64,000 nt of DNA, from NCBI GenBank assembly GCA_013398055.1, contig VZRS01012467.1, forward strand, positions 186,001 through 250,000, read 5' to 3'. A model generated the notes under the pieces. The model was given only the letters and a program-made list of their open reading frames with translations, made no database searches and had not been told where the DNA came from. Positions 47,176-61,000 of the stretch are shown here, one piece after another (the stretch's first letter is position 1; every line of letters starts with the position of its first letter). The translations under genes were made by a program, and so were the position numbers. The DNA comes from Ifrita kowaldi. Taxonomy: Eukaryota; Chordata; Aves; Passeriformes; Cinclosomatidae.

Positions 47176-47231
47176 CTGTACTATGATGATCCCTCTGAGT
47201 CCCTTCCAACTCAGGATGCTTTATGATTCTA
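47176..47231 (+). mobile_element. Short CR1 3' tail in intron 1
   Basis: About 55 bp with GATGATCCCTCTGAGTCCCT, TCCAACTCAGGAT and a degenerate ATGATTCTA end. Too short to assign to a subfamily. Confidence 0.75.
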
Positions 47232-50200
47232 GGGAAAAAAAAATATTTCTCTCTTCAAAAGACAATATTCAATGCCACACAACCTCTGGTTCCCAGCCAA
47301 TAAGGAATCAATAAGAAATCAATATTACCCAGGCAGGGTGGTACAAGGAAGAGGCACCACATGTGGTTAACCCTACCATCACCATTGCACAACGACAAGA
47401 TGTCAAGGATGTTCAGGGTTCCCCCTTCCAAAATACCTCTTTAACGGTTAATCAGTCATTCTTTCGCATCTTGTCAGCATACAGTCAAATCATTCCCATT
47501 ACTACTGTATCACCATAACCCATATGAAATCTATGCTTTTAGGTTACTTCACAGAGAGATGATGACCTAAACCACTCAGCAAATTTACTTCCAAGCCTTC
47601 CCCGGCTACCTGCCCTCTTATATACTGAGTAAACTTTGGTAACAACCTAGAATTATTCTTTGTAAACCAAATCTGCAACAGAAATTGCCGAGAAATTCCA
47701 CAAAAATCCTTCTGCAAAGACCAGTACATAGCTTGATAAATCTACTGTATGTATGGCTGTGCTATGAAATATCATCTGAGGTTCAAAATTTAAGAGCTGA
47801 ATCATAGTTCTTCTTTTTGACCACACTGCTATTAGAATATCTAGCAACAATTTCCCAGACTCCTCCGCAATTCAGAAACAAACTGAACAGTCTATTTAAA
47901 ACAAATTAGTAGCCAAGCATTCAGGAAAAAACGTTTTTTACTAACTGAAGAGATTTAAAATCAGAAGCTAATATGAAGCTGTACCATCAAGTCTAGAAAG
48001 TAGATGTGAACATGGAGACTCCACTATCCCAAGCTGTGAACTGGAAGAAAGGAGTTGAACTCAAGTTTAACATTAGTTAACTATTTAAAAAAAAACAAAA
48101 CAAAACCAGCAAACAGAGCCATGTTGTTGCTACCTGCACCTCTGGGATAATGAAATAGGTCATATTTATTTACAAACTCAACAGTTGAAAGAGAAGTTCA
48201 GGAAGTCTGGAGACAGAGGGACTAATTAGTGGCATCCATGATCCCGTATCAAGGCAGGTCTCAAAAGGCTGGGGAACAAGGTTAGCAAAGCTTATATATA
48301 AGCACAGCTCTCAGAGACTCCGCAGCGTCTGTGGTTGTGTCCTGGTGTCTAAATGCCAAAGGAAGGCCACAGACAGCACTGACAATAGAACATACAGCTG
48401 TAAGAAACCTCAGAAAGTCATCTATTTCAGCACAGTCTAGCTGCTGGAACAGATGGCTAACTGGTGTGATGCAGTCAACCTTTTCCCCACAGAAGAAAAC
48501 AATAGCTGTTGGAAAAACAAACCCTGTGCTGCTAAGGCATCTCCACAGCAGATCAGCACAAAACTGTGGAATTCCTTTGGTCCCACACAAGACAGGAATG
48601 GCATCACAGGGACTGAGGATTCACTAGCCACATGCACACAGGCTGGCACCACACCAAGTACTGCTGCTGGTACCATAGTTTTCCACATATATGGTCCTGT
48701 TTTCCTATCAGATCTTCAACCTTCAGACAAGGGAGCTGAACCGAGCTACAATGTAAAGCTCTTCCAGGCACAAAGCTTACAGATGTAGAGAAGTGAAGCT
48801 GTGAAAGATACCTATGCCTTGTATCAAGGTTTCTGACTCATTATGACCTTGAAAATAACTGGAAAAAAACCAGTCTCTAACTTCAAAGGGCTACTTTAAA
48901 CAGGAGACATTACAAACAGCAATAAAACAATGGAAATAAAACAGTTTCATTATCACTGTCTGCGACTGGAACCATCACCACTACAGAAAGAGAACATGTA
49001 CATGTACTCCCTTGAACACGTACAGTAGGAAAAGTATATTCACTTTTACAGTACAATGCTTTTTAAAAAAAAGTTTAAAAAAAGTTTCTCTTCAGCCTTA
49101 TACCACAGGTGAGCAAAACACAAAGAATGCAAAAATTTATAAAAGACATAACTATTTAAATAACCTGCCTCCCGACAATATTACGACATTTTAAACCCAC
49201 CCTCAATTCACTAAGTATTTCACACTCATTGGCTTCTAACACTGTAAAATGTATATCTGTAACACTTCTTTGTGCATGATTGAAGAAAATAGATACGTCA
49301 AAACCCAAGAAAGCCAAAAACTAAAAAGACACATCCACAGTACCTAAACTGGAAGACAAAAAGGTGTAATTAAGACTGAAGATGCCCCAAGACACAGACC
49401 TTGAATACTACACTGAAACCAGAGACAGACTGACTTTGCTATTTCTGAGTTTGAAAATATAAAATACCTGTATGCAAGTCTCGTCCTCCTGTTTAGCCCT
49501 GCATAAGCTGTTTTATCCACATCTAGAACCACCTGGAAAAATTTCTCCTCTCTTCTGGGCCTCCCAGCCCCCAAAAAATCCTTGAAATTCCATCCTTCAA
49601 CCCAGACTGGAAATGTCACGCTGTAATCAGATCAGTGACCTGTCTCCTCTGGTACCCTGCCAGTGCTTCAGAGAAAGACATGATCATTCCATAAACCAGT
49701 GGAACAACCACTCAATCCTTACTCTGCTGGACAATAATGCAGAGGGCTGACATAGCCTCCTGTCCAAGGTGTGTTATGTCTGTGGCAACCAGAGTCTTCC
49801 ACGTCCTTGCAGATTCAACTCTTCACAAAAAGATGTTTGTAAAACGCAGAACAGTCTGTACCAACATCCACTGGCATCAAGTTTCACACATGATGACACA
49901 CAGGAAAACTCTGCTTTCAGTTTGAATTAAGTGCAATCTCCAAGGTAGTCCTCCGGTGCAGGTACCAAGCACATGCCAAATTCTCTCACAAACATGTTAT
50001 TTGGACCCAGCATGCTCTAGCATGGACATATCACACGCTGTTTCGTCAATACCAAGTTCACATTGCTCTCTCCCAGCAGCAGCCCACAGCAAGTCATGTC
50101 ACAGTTTAAGCAGATGACTCAGCACACCTAAGGGGCACCCTTGGCTCAGCTCCTGCCAATTCAGTAGATACAGCTCTTAAAACCATTACTCCCTCCTGAG

Positions 50201-53200
50201 TTTTATGTATTCCCACGGCATTTCATTACCCAAACAGCATCATCACCTTCTTAATCAAAATTTGGTTAAGCTGAAGCTGTTTCATTTCTGCTGAGTCTTA
50301 CTCCTAAGCTAAAACAAGCAGTTACCAGTGAACACAAGTAAAGCCTATTTAGTGCTAAGCTTAACACTACAGCAGCTCCTCAGAGCCAAAACAAACTTAG
50401 GCTTGCCAACCAAACCACTCATGCAGATACAACCCTTGAGTAATCTATTATTTATTCTAATAAAGAAAACACCATTTCATTAATTCTTTTAAAGACTCTT
50501 ACTCCTGTGACAATAACTTACACTTTTCTGAGAAAAAGTAACCAGTCACAGTTCTCTCTTCTGTGAGACTGATTCTGTGGTACATTAACTACTTCAAAAC
50601 CTGACACTTTGAGACTAAAAATAAATCAACAACCTAAATTAAATTAACAGACAACAGTAAAGCAACTCCTAACTTATAAGGATTACCAGATACCCATTGT
50701 ACAATTCCAGCCAGCAGCTGAACCTCTTCCATTCTTGTCTAGTGCCAAACAGGCAAATTTTTGCTGGCGCTTCACAGAACCTTTTTGTTTTCTACTCCAG
50801 TGTGCTTGTTGTAATGAACAGTATTTCTGAGGACACTTAAGTAGCTTTCTTCTTTTCCGTGAGCAAATACTTTAAAAAGTCCTGAATTTCATTTTAGAAA
50901 AAACCTGACCTCACAACCCATGGGAAGCCCTGACCAGCTAAAAGTAATGTGTTTTTATACAAGCACCCTGTACTGCCACCTTCACTGTTCATAGAAAAGG
51001 ATAAGTCACGCTAGCTCTGTTTTCCATATCCAGTTCCACAGAAAAACCCCTGAAAAAAATTAAAGAGAGACGGAAAGTCCATACCTGATCAGAGGTAGAA
51101 GAGCAGGTACAATAAAAAAGCTTCTTACCTCTGCCTAGTAAGCTCCGTGAACAACACATACCATAAGCCCAGAAGAGTATATCCGATAGATTCAGGGGTT
51201 TTTTCCCCTTCCTGTTTGCTGTCTCAAACTTCTCTGTAAACTCTCCACTGGCAGCAAGTGCCTGACTTCCTCATTCCTGCTCCACGCATGCGTGTTGTGG
51301 GCACACACCCAACACCACTGAACACTGCCCACAGCACAGAGCCCCAACAAAGAAATCCCCACCCAACACCAAAACCCGCAAGTCTGTACGTAACGCATAT
51401 TCCCACCCTTCTTTCAAAGCATTTGCTGGCTTTAGTAGCTGTATAATAAAGCTCTTAAAAAAAAAAAGCAAAGACAAAAATCACAAACATCATCAAAACT
51501 ATGTTCCAAAGTAACTGAAGCTCAATTAAATCAGATTCAAGATCTACTTTCTCTTTTCCTCAGTAATTTCTGACTGCAAAAACAAAGGAAGAAATTTCTG
51601 TAATTGCATGCAAAAGTCTCTTACTTGGTAGTCAGTGAAGTACCTTAGGAAAATGGGGTCAGTTAAGGAGAAGATGTTACTCCTTATTTGAAGCTTCCTG
51701 TCTAGTAGTAACACAAGGAAAACAAGAAAACCAAACAATCAACATCACAACTCTACCACAGTACGTCCCCAACAGATGCTCTGAAAGCAGTTTACAATGA
51801 TTTAAGCTTCCCAACATCCTGTGAGGCAAGACCTCATGTCTTCCTACAGAAGAGAAAACTGTTGAATGAAGTTATTTATACAGTGTTTAACAGGAAAAAC
51901 ATGGAATGAAACCTGATATATAATTTTTGAAACACGATATATCATTTTCTTGACCCCTATTCCTATCCAACATTCAATCACTAGTCTTGTACCATATTAG
52001 GGCCATGAACATTAGAAGACAACACATGTGTAGACAAAATTTAAGTGTTCTTGCTCATGCCCTCCAAAATATAAGACTTGCATGTGAATAAAATCATAAA
52101 TTTTCAGGGAAGATATACATGACCAGTTTCATAATTTCTGGTTGATATTATACATCCCTTACAGCTTATTTAAAAGAAAGAGGAAGCAACCAATTCTTAA
52201 TAGCAAATGGTTTTATGATCTACCACCTAGAAAATTTTTTCTACCAATAGATGATAAAGTCTAAGGAGTTAATAGCAGACAACAGCTCTACAACATGTTC
52301 CTTTCACTTCAAATTACGAGTTCTTGCATTTGTCAATGAAAACTGTAACAGTAACACAATGATTAAACCAGTATTTTAAAAATCAAGGAAAAATCAAACA
52401 GATTAAGAGAAGAAAGGCAGAAGGCACTTCAAAAATCCATAGCAGTTTTCAGGACAGGGACTTGGGTTCAACTCCTCAAATCCTCAAGATCTCTCAATCT
52501 TGCTGTCAAGGAGGCAAGCAAACAACTTGCTTTTCCCAGAGCAGATACATGTTTGAAAAAAGCCATGGCAAAAGTAAAGAGGACAAGCTTATAGAAGTCT
52601 TCAGATTCAAGGGTACAGAGAGGTATTACCTCTCAGTGTCAGCTAGAGAAGTCACTACTCTTTCTTTCTCATTCCTCTCTAAGATATTCCAGCTGGACTG
52701 GTTGCATAGTTGTCCCAGCTGAAGTTTTAAATATAGATCTTTATTAATAAACACAGGTAGGCAGAAATGTGGGTGGACAGCAATTACACAACCAATACCT
52801 CATTTTAACTAAAACAAGGCAACAAATCAGCCACACAAACAGTTCGTCTAAAATAACTCCAAGCAGCAGACTTCAGGAGGAGAAAGCAATTGAAGTGGGC
52901 AGTGTGCTGGATCACCGAAACCAGTATCGTTCTTTTCCATGCAAGAATAAGCTACAGTTACCTGACAACTTCTAATACAGGCATCTGGTAGATAAAAACA
53001 AAAATTAAGCTAAGGAAAGGAGAGGGGAAGATCTTGGTGTCACTGCAATGCCTTTATCTTTCCTTAGACATGAATCATTGGGAAGACCCAGCACAATTCA
53101 ATGAAAAAGAAAGCATTAAAAAAACCAATCTAACAAAAAAGTAAGAAGTACTGCTTGCCACCCGCTCTTCCAAAATAGCTTTTCTCCCCACTTAATTCAG

Positions 53201-54500
53201 CAGCTAATTCTGCTTTGATGTCAGTGACACTACAGCTACAGTAACATTACAACTGCAGTGTGAAACAATGAGACAGAACAACAGACTTACAGTCTGGCTG
53301 GAGATACTGGTCAAAAACTGTCCCAAAAAGCCCTCTAACCTATAATACAACCTTTAATAATTATCCCCACCCCCTGCTCCCCAGCAACCTTATGTAAGAA
53401 TACTCTCTCTAAAAAGAAAAAATAATCCAGAAATTTTTCCTTTTTTGTAGTGTACTCTGAAAATATCACAGAAACATTTTCTTTGATAAACTTATAAGGC
53501 AATAATCAAGCAATAGTCTGAGCTTCCTCCCTGCCTCCTTCCCCTTATGTCCAAGTGTTGGCACTACACTTGTCACTCTCCTGTTTGTTTTCAAACTGAC
53601 TGGCAGACTTAAAAAAACCAAACTGCCTACGTCAAAAACTCCAGGTGTAATAGTAAGGAAATGCTGAAATATACTGTAAGAGCAGCGTGAAGTGAATATA
53701 AATGCTACTGCCCAGCACAGGCAAGAAGACACTTCTATTTCATAGTTACTGAAAGTGTAAAATGGAAATGTGAAATCCCATTTCATGAAGAGCTCCACAG
53801 GTATTCAGAAAATGTTTTCAGTGTCCACTTGAAAACTTAAGTCTCAGGACTTCTTTATAGTGTTTTCTTCTTCCTTCTCATTTTTCTGATTTGGAGGTGG
53901 CTTTTCTTGTAACTTGGTAGATGTCACCCTCACTTTAAAAATAGATGTCAAATAGCTTCATGTTAATTACATATAATAACTGCTGTTTAGATAACAGTAC
54001 TCTCTAATAAAGCTTCAGTTGTTCTATTTACCTTCAAAGCAATTTATTTTGGAAGACTGCACTTCAACATCAAAAAGATCTTTATTAAAAGCAGAAAGTC
54101 AAGAGCAATGAAAACTAATAAATTTTTTAACAAAACTACCAATGTAGTTGCTTGCCTGCCTGTTTAATGAATGAGTTCATTTTAAACATCATATAATCAC
54201 AAGAAGAGTTATCGTTTTCTGTGTTACATACAAAGCCACCTCCAGACTACTGCAATGTTATTTCAAAAGGCAATGGAGCACCTAGTTTTTGTGACACATA
54301 CATTTTGTCATAGCAGGATGATAATGACACACAATTCACAATGACAACATTTTTTTCACCCTCTGAGCCTTATTATAATTCTATCCATTACACCGTTCTC
54401 TTAAAGATTTTGACACAGTTATTAAATTGTATCAGCTTCAAGAAATCAGGTCCTCTACTTCATGCACCTGTTCAGTCAAGCACTTGATATCATTTCCGCA

Positions 54501-54585
54501 TTATGATGAAACTGTATGGCACCATCAGCTTCAGAGAAAAGATGCACATTTACAAACAACATGCACAAGAAAACGCTTTTGTGCT
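54501..54585 (+). repeat. 85-bp inverted repeat, left arm
   Basis: Pairs with the reverse complement of 55861-55945 without gaps at 77 of 85 positions (about 91%). The two arms enclose about 1.27 kb that includes the CR1 fragment. Origin unknown: possible remnants of terminal inverted repeats, or two copies of one short dispersed element in opposite orientation. Confidence 0.85.
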
Positions 54586-54734
54586 CACCAGAACATTGCA
54601 GTCTTACCAAAAAGCTGAGGCAGGCAGCCTGAGGAGTTACTAAGAGAAGATAATCTAGGTTTTCCTCATTTCTCTCCCAGATCAGTCACGTCTAGCTGCT
54701 AAGAGAATTGTTAACATTAATTAAACAAGTGCCT

Positions 54735-55357
54735 TTGTGGCCAAGAAGGCCAATGGTTTTCTGGGATGCATTAGAAGAGCACTGCCAGCTCTTCCAGGGG
54801 TGATCCTAATCCCTCTGCTCAGCCCCAGGGAATGAGCAGAGACACACATCAGGAATGCTGTGTCCAGATCCGGGCTCCTCAGGACAGCAGAGACCTGGAG
54901 CTCCTGGAGTAGGTCCCGCAGAGGTTGCGGAGATGAGGAAGGGCATGGAGCAGCTCTCTCACAAGAAAAGGCTGAGGGACCTGGGGCTGTTCAGCCTCGA
55001 GAGGAGGCATAGCTGAGAGGGGCTCTCATCCCTGTCTGTACCTGTCTGCTGGGAAGGCTCAGAGCAAGGACCAGGCTCTGCTCCCTGGGGCCCAGCAATG
55101 GGACAAGAGACCATGGGCAGAAATGGATGCCCAGGAAGTTCCACCTGAACATGACAAAGAACTTCTTTCCTATGCAGTGACCAAGCACTGGAACAGAGAC
55201 CAGAGAGGGTGTGGAGTCTCCCTCACTGGGGATATTCCAGACCTGTATGGACACAGTCCTGTGCCTTGTGCTCTCCGATGACCTTGCTTGAGCAGGGAGG
55301 TGGGACCTGATGACCCACTGTGGTCCCTTCCAACCTGATCCACTCTGATTCTCTGAA
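54735..55357 (+). mobile_element. CR1 LINE fragment (about 620 bp) in intron 1
   Basis: The longest CR1 piece in the window. Landmarks in order: CCAAGAAGGCCAATGG, CTCTGCTCAGCCCC, GCTGTGTCCAGATCCGGGCTC, AAGGCTGAGGGACCTGGGGC, AAGTTCCACCTGAACATGA, GAACTTCTTTCCTATGCAGT, AGCACTGGAACAGAG, TTGCTTGAGCAGGGAGGTGG, and the tail GGTCCCTTCCAACCTGATCC followed by GATTCTCTGA. It lies between the two arms of an 85-bp inverted repeat. Confidence 0.93.
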
Positions 55358-55860
55358 AATACCCAAGCTGTAAACAAAGAGCAAATCACAGCCACTACGT
55401 ACAAGTGTGGTACTTCAGACGAGATTTAGCACAGCAGCAACAGAATGTCATCTGTCCAAACACCTGCATTGCTTACCATAAACTAGTATGTGTTAACCAC
55501 CTTAGCCTTATGAGGACCTGAGCATCCAGATTCATATCTGCATTGTACAGCCAAAGAAGACAGATACTGAAACTTTACCTACTTGGCATTTCCAGTTCAT
55601 TTTCAAGCATAGGCTTAGAGTGGGGCAAGTCTAAACTGCTTCTCAGAAAATATTCTCCATGACCATGCTTCATCTCTGCTAAGGACCTATCCAAACCAAA
55701 TTCCCTTCCTTCCCGCATTCGCTTCTAAAAGGTTCCAAAAGATGTTCCAGATCTGTTACATGGTTGAGAAGTCCTGGAAACAAGGGAAAGAATGGGGGAA
55801 GCACAGAAGAAGGAACCTCAAGGCAGACACTTTTAGCATCAGTAGACTTGTCAAGTTTTT

Positions 55861-55945
55861 AGCACAAAAACATTTTGTTGTCCACATTGTTTGTAAACGT
55901 GCATCTTTTCTCTGAAGCTGATGGTGCCATACAGTTTCGTCATAA
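55861..55945 (-). repeat. 85-bp inverted repeat, right arm
   Basis: Inverted partner of 54501-54585. Six of the eight differences are transitions. No clear target-site duplication flanks the pair. Confidence 0.85.
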
Positions 55946-57967
55946 AGCAGCTTATTTGGGCACAACCAGGGCAACACAGACTTCTTATGTATTTCTTCAT
56001 TAATAGAAGACATCTTGAAAGTATTGACTAAATTTTAACTAGCTACCTAAATGCTATTCAGCAATCCTTACAATAAGGATGACTACACTAACAGGCTGGA
56101 ATGATAAGAGTAGGTGAAATGGAATGAGGAACATGAGCAATAATTTGTGGAATTGTTACTTCATACTAAATCCACACCAAAATTATCTAATTTCAAAAAC
56201 AATGCTAGATTTAAGCAGTGTTTAATGGTGCAAGTTATGCAAATACAGACAAAGCCATCCTTTCAGCTCCCTGCGGTTATAAGTACTGTCCAGAAAAGAT
56301 GAAAGAATGCTCCAGCAGTCCATAACTTATATCACCTTTATCGCCTCTAGAACCTAGTTGCAAATAAGGAAGCAATTGTAAATGCTACAATAGTTGATAC
56401 AAAAATAGCTTACAGGGCCCAAACAAAACCAGATACACATCTCTGTTGAGTCCTGTAACAGTTTCATTTGCAATAATAGCAGGAATATTAAGATAAAGAA
56501 CATAAGTTTCACAGATTAGTATTCTATCTGTTTCCATGACAGAGGCTGCATCTGTGTTTTAATAACACAACCTAGTCTACACCACAGCTCTGAAGTCATC
56601 CAAGGTCAAGAAGCAGCTGTGGCAGAAATGGCACCGAGCCTGGAGAATTTCAGCTCTCTTGTTAATGATTGTATAAATAAAAAATTAGCTCGTCAACACA
56701 TTATACAAGATTTTCTCCACACCTCTAACCGATTTGATGTAAAAATCCAAACACTATTCAGCACTGACAAACCCACTCAAGACTTCTAAGCAGCGTTAAA
56801 TTACCATTCACACAGAGCCTAACGTCTTTAAGTAGCAGTAGGAGAGGTCACACAACTGCTGCTTAAAAGCAGGTTAATTCAGGTACCTCTGACTCACAAT
56901 GTAATGGAGCCTCACTTGCTATAAATGATACTGGCAGCCGGTGATTCAATTTGTAGCGCTGCTAAAAAAAGCAGTTCCAGAGGCCAGAAACAGCCCAGGG
57001 CAAGGTACTCCTTTTGAATGAGACTTTTCACGCAACCTTCAATTACACGAAAAAAATCCCACCCTTATATATTTTGCAGCCTTAGTGTCCGTCGCACCTT
57101 CCAGATTTATAAAAATAGAGTGATTTCTTTACAGCTTGACAACATCATTAAAAGTACCCATAGTTTTAGTGACTGGAAACAAAAGGCTCAAGTCTCAGGG
57201 TTTCCATTAAACACCTACTCCTAAACCAGTAACAAACATTTCAAGCTTAACCACAGAAATGAAAGCCGTTGCTTTACATTTCTTTTTTTAATGGAGCAAA
57301 CAACATAAGATAGTCATGTATAAGAGAAAAAATCCAACCCCCAACATCTCACTGATCCTCCCATCAGTAATGGATAAGAGGTATATTTATTCTTTGCAGG
57401 AGGCTGAATTCAACTGGGAAAAAGAATATCCTACATACTCTTACAAAGAGGTTTTGAATTATAATCCTAGTTATAGAAGTTTAAAGTTACATAACTTGAA
57501 AATCATCCAATCAAGAAGGCAAAATGCAATAATTCCGGGAGTAATCTACTAGAAATCCAGTGCCAACTTGATGAATTTTGCTGCTTATGACTTGTAAAAA
57601 CAGTTCTCCTCCAAATAGGGAATTTTGTCTTTTAAAAGAAAATCCTCTTACTTACTGCTTACTTTGCATGAAACTTATTCTAAACGGAGCAGTCCACAAA
57701 GAAGAATTTTTCTCTTCTCCAGTCTTCAAAGATATATTCATCTCTAAAAACATATTACAACTACCTTATTGCAGTATCAGCAACCAGCAAGAAGTAAAAT
57801 AAAAAATATATAGGACACAATCTTACAGACTACTGCCAGAGTTGTGTTACTAAAAAGTACACAGATCTCCACAGCATGCTGAACCAACCTAACTTTTTAA
57901 AAGCAAAGGGTAAACTTGCATTAATGAACTTTATTCACAGAAATTTGGACTTCACTCAAGGAAAACG

Positions 57968-58008
57968 AAGATACTGGACTAGATAAGGCTTATCTAGTCC
58001 AGTATCTT
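57968..58008. repeat. Perfect 20-bp inverted repeat with 1-nt spacer
   Basis: Positions 57968-57987 are the exact reverse complement of 57989-58008, separated by a single G at 57988. The next outward pair does not match. Confidence 0.95.
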
Positions 58009-61000
58009 AAGACAAGACTGAAATACACTCAGAAAGAAAATAAGAGTAGCTGCAAAATCAAGCAACTCTGTACTTCATTTGGGTGATTTAACTTCCACTA
58101 ACAATCTCCTTCTTGAAGTAGCGACAGCTCACCATGAGCTTTTAATAGGCATTGTCCCAGACTGCTATCAGACTACAAGTGTCTGAGCCTTCACACACCC
58201 TGACTGCAGTGCTACTATCTTTTCCAGGATCTTGAGAGTACATCTGAATGACGTTTTACAGTTATGGCACACATGGACTACTCAGAAAGATTCTTCCATT
58301 TTTCAAATTTCCTACTTTTAAGAGTCTTAAAATAGAACTCAGCTGCCCATTGCACCACTGTTGCTGCAGTCCGAACCAGGACAAATGCCAAGCCAGCAAC
58401 GTACAGCCAATATTTGCATGATTTGATCATTTAAATTTCCTCTGACTTGTGTTGTCTAAGTCTGGTTAAACAGCAGGTATCCAAATATATGGTATAGGAA
58501 AGGAAAACTAGGCATTGAAACTCTCTAACCATCCATGCAGTCAATATCCCTTTACACATTCCTGTGTCCAGCCACTTGCTGTTTTTGGAATAAAAGCAAT
58601 GACAGTAAACTAAAACCTAACAACAAACAATTCAAAAGAAAAAATTCTCAAAACGGGTAAGCCAAAGGCACATGTAACAGCACTAGTGAAGCCCTCATAT
58701 CTGCACTGGGAATTATTCAGCATGCAAAACCTTGTAAGAACAAAGTATTTATATGTGTTTATTAGCATACTAGAGTCACTGGATTTCCATGGGCTTACTG
58801 CCAATTTTTATTCAGCAATGACAACTCACATAGCAGCTTGTCACATCGACATCACTGACTATTCCCACTTCTCAAAAGCTATGCCAAGTTTCTGAAATTA
58901 CATTAATGAATTATCAGACGTGCTTGAAGGAAAGGATTGCTGTCACTCACTTCCCCTTCCTGAAGGCTCCCAATTACTGTCATATAAGCTGGTAAATAAG
59001 GAAGGGCTTTTTTCCCCACCTCCCTTTCCTGGGGAAGGACAAGTCACATTTTTATTTTATTTTAATACCTGTATTAGTCACAGGAAGACACTGTAGAACA
59101 CTGGGGTTTTTTTTTTTTTCAATTGAGATTTTAGCTAAAATATACCTGTGACTGTTTTAATACCTGGTGAGTAAACCTGACTCCACATCCCTTTCTTCTC
59201 CTATAGTGTCTAATGCGATAGTCACATCATCACATCCTCAAATGCCAATACCAAGGATTTCTGTGGAAGTCTTTCTTCCTGGTATGTCCTGAAATCATCT
59301 ACATCATGGCCAAGCTTCAATTTGACAGAGCTCAAGTTGTTCTATTCTAAACTGGTCTAGTGAATCTAAAAACTCACATAAAGATGGCTGTGAGCATACA
59401 ATTCTCCTCAGAATCACACCCACAGACATCCCCACCCCGCCCTTGAGTGCTATTTTATTAGAAGCATTCGACAGAGAAATTCCACTGAGAAAGGAGTGAC
59501 CAGAAAAGCTTACTACAGATCACTGTTTGCTGAAGGCATGTAAATCCTCAGATTTACAGAAAATCAGGAGGGAAATATCTCATTCCCATGAACAACAGTG
59601 CAGATGTTAACACTTAGGTTATTCTGCCTCAACTGATCAATTTTCAATACTCTCAGTAAAGGAATAAATGCAAAATAAAAAAAAAAAAAAAAAGCCTGAT
59701 AGCTACTTGCCAATGTTGATATCATTTTATTAGTCCTATTTTTATTCTTTCCTTTTCGCAAATGCAACAGAAAGGAGAAAGAACATCACACCTTAAGGAC
59801 AAATTAAAATTTTGCCAAGTTTCCCCCCACTAAGAATATATTCTGCAAAAAATCAGACAGCCAGAGAGAAGGTAAGTCTTAAGTCTAGTAATAATTAGAG
59901 AAAAGGGGTAAATTTAGTACAAGTATAACTAAGGAATTTATTTTGATTTGCAACCAACTCGGCTATGCCTTTTTGCTTTCTGGTTAAGGTGTTTGAGAGC
60001 TTTGTCCACAGCCTTTCACTTTATTATTTTAATTAAAAGAAGAAGTATCTTGCACTCCAACTCAATCTTTATGCCTACAGGCAGGTCAACAGTAAAACAC
60101 TAAGCAGCATCACTGAAGGGAAAACTGAAAAGCTGTTTCCCAATGCATTCTGACGCAAGTTAGAACTAGGTTATTCCACATACCTCCACTCTCATACTGT
60201 TAATCAACAGCGAACCTCTTATAAAAAAAACAGAGATGGCATGATTTAGAGGGTTTCCAAACACAGTCAACCCTTATTTTGAGCACTTTTTCTGTGCACT
60301 GAAATTATTCATGTCCCTGAAGATTCTTTACACAAATACATCCTTAAAATGGAATAGATGGCTCAGGAGACAAAAACAGACGGAAACACAAAGTAAGACA
60401 TCTTCAAGCCAAGAAATGGCTTTGTAAAAACTACAAAACAGTGGATAAGCAGCATTAAAAGTTAGCACGGAAGAGGTATCTTCAGCTAGCATGATTTAAT
60501 ACAGCACACAAGTACAGGAAACTAACAATCCACACACAGGTTAGCAAGTCCAGAAGACAATCCTGCTGGCTCACATCTCTTCAGTAGAATCTGACAATAG
60601 CTGGCAACAAACCAGTTACATTTTAAATAGTCTGGTCTATTCCAAGCAACCAAAGTTTAAGTAATTCTCACGTTCCTGAGTAACATTTTCTTTCCGCTGT
60701 TACGATTCACTTACAAAGACGTTACAGTGTCAAGGCTTCTATCCATAAGGCCTGGTTTAAACAATGAAGACTAAAATTAAAATTGACTATAGGTTTTTGC
60801 AGCACTAATAAGGCCTCCTTTTTAATTAATTCTACAGGAGGCCTTCTCACACAATTAAATAGGAGAATTGACTCATAAAACAGGAAGGACAGCCTGAGTT
60901 GTTGCCTCTGGTTTAACTAATCCAGTCCATTTTATCAGGCCAGTATAGCCTAACTTATCTTTATCTTTCTCCATTTCTCCTTCCAAATTTATAACACCAA

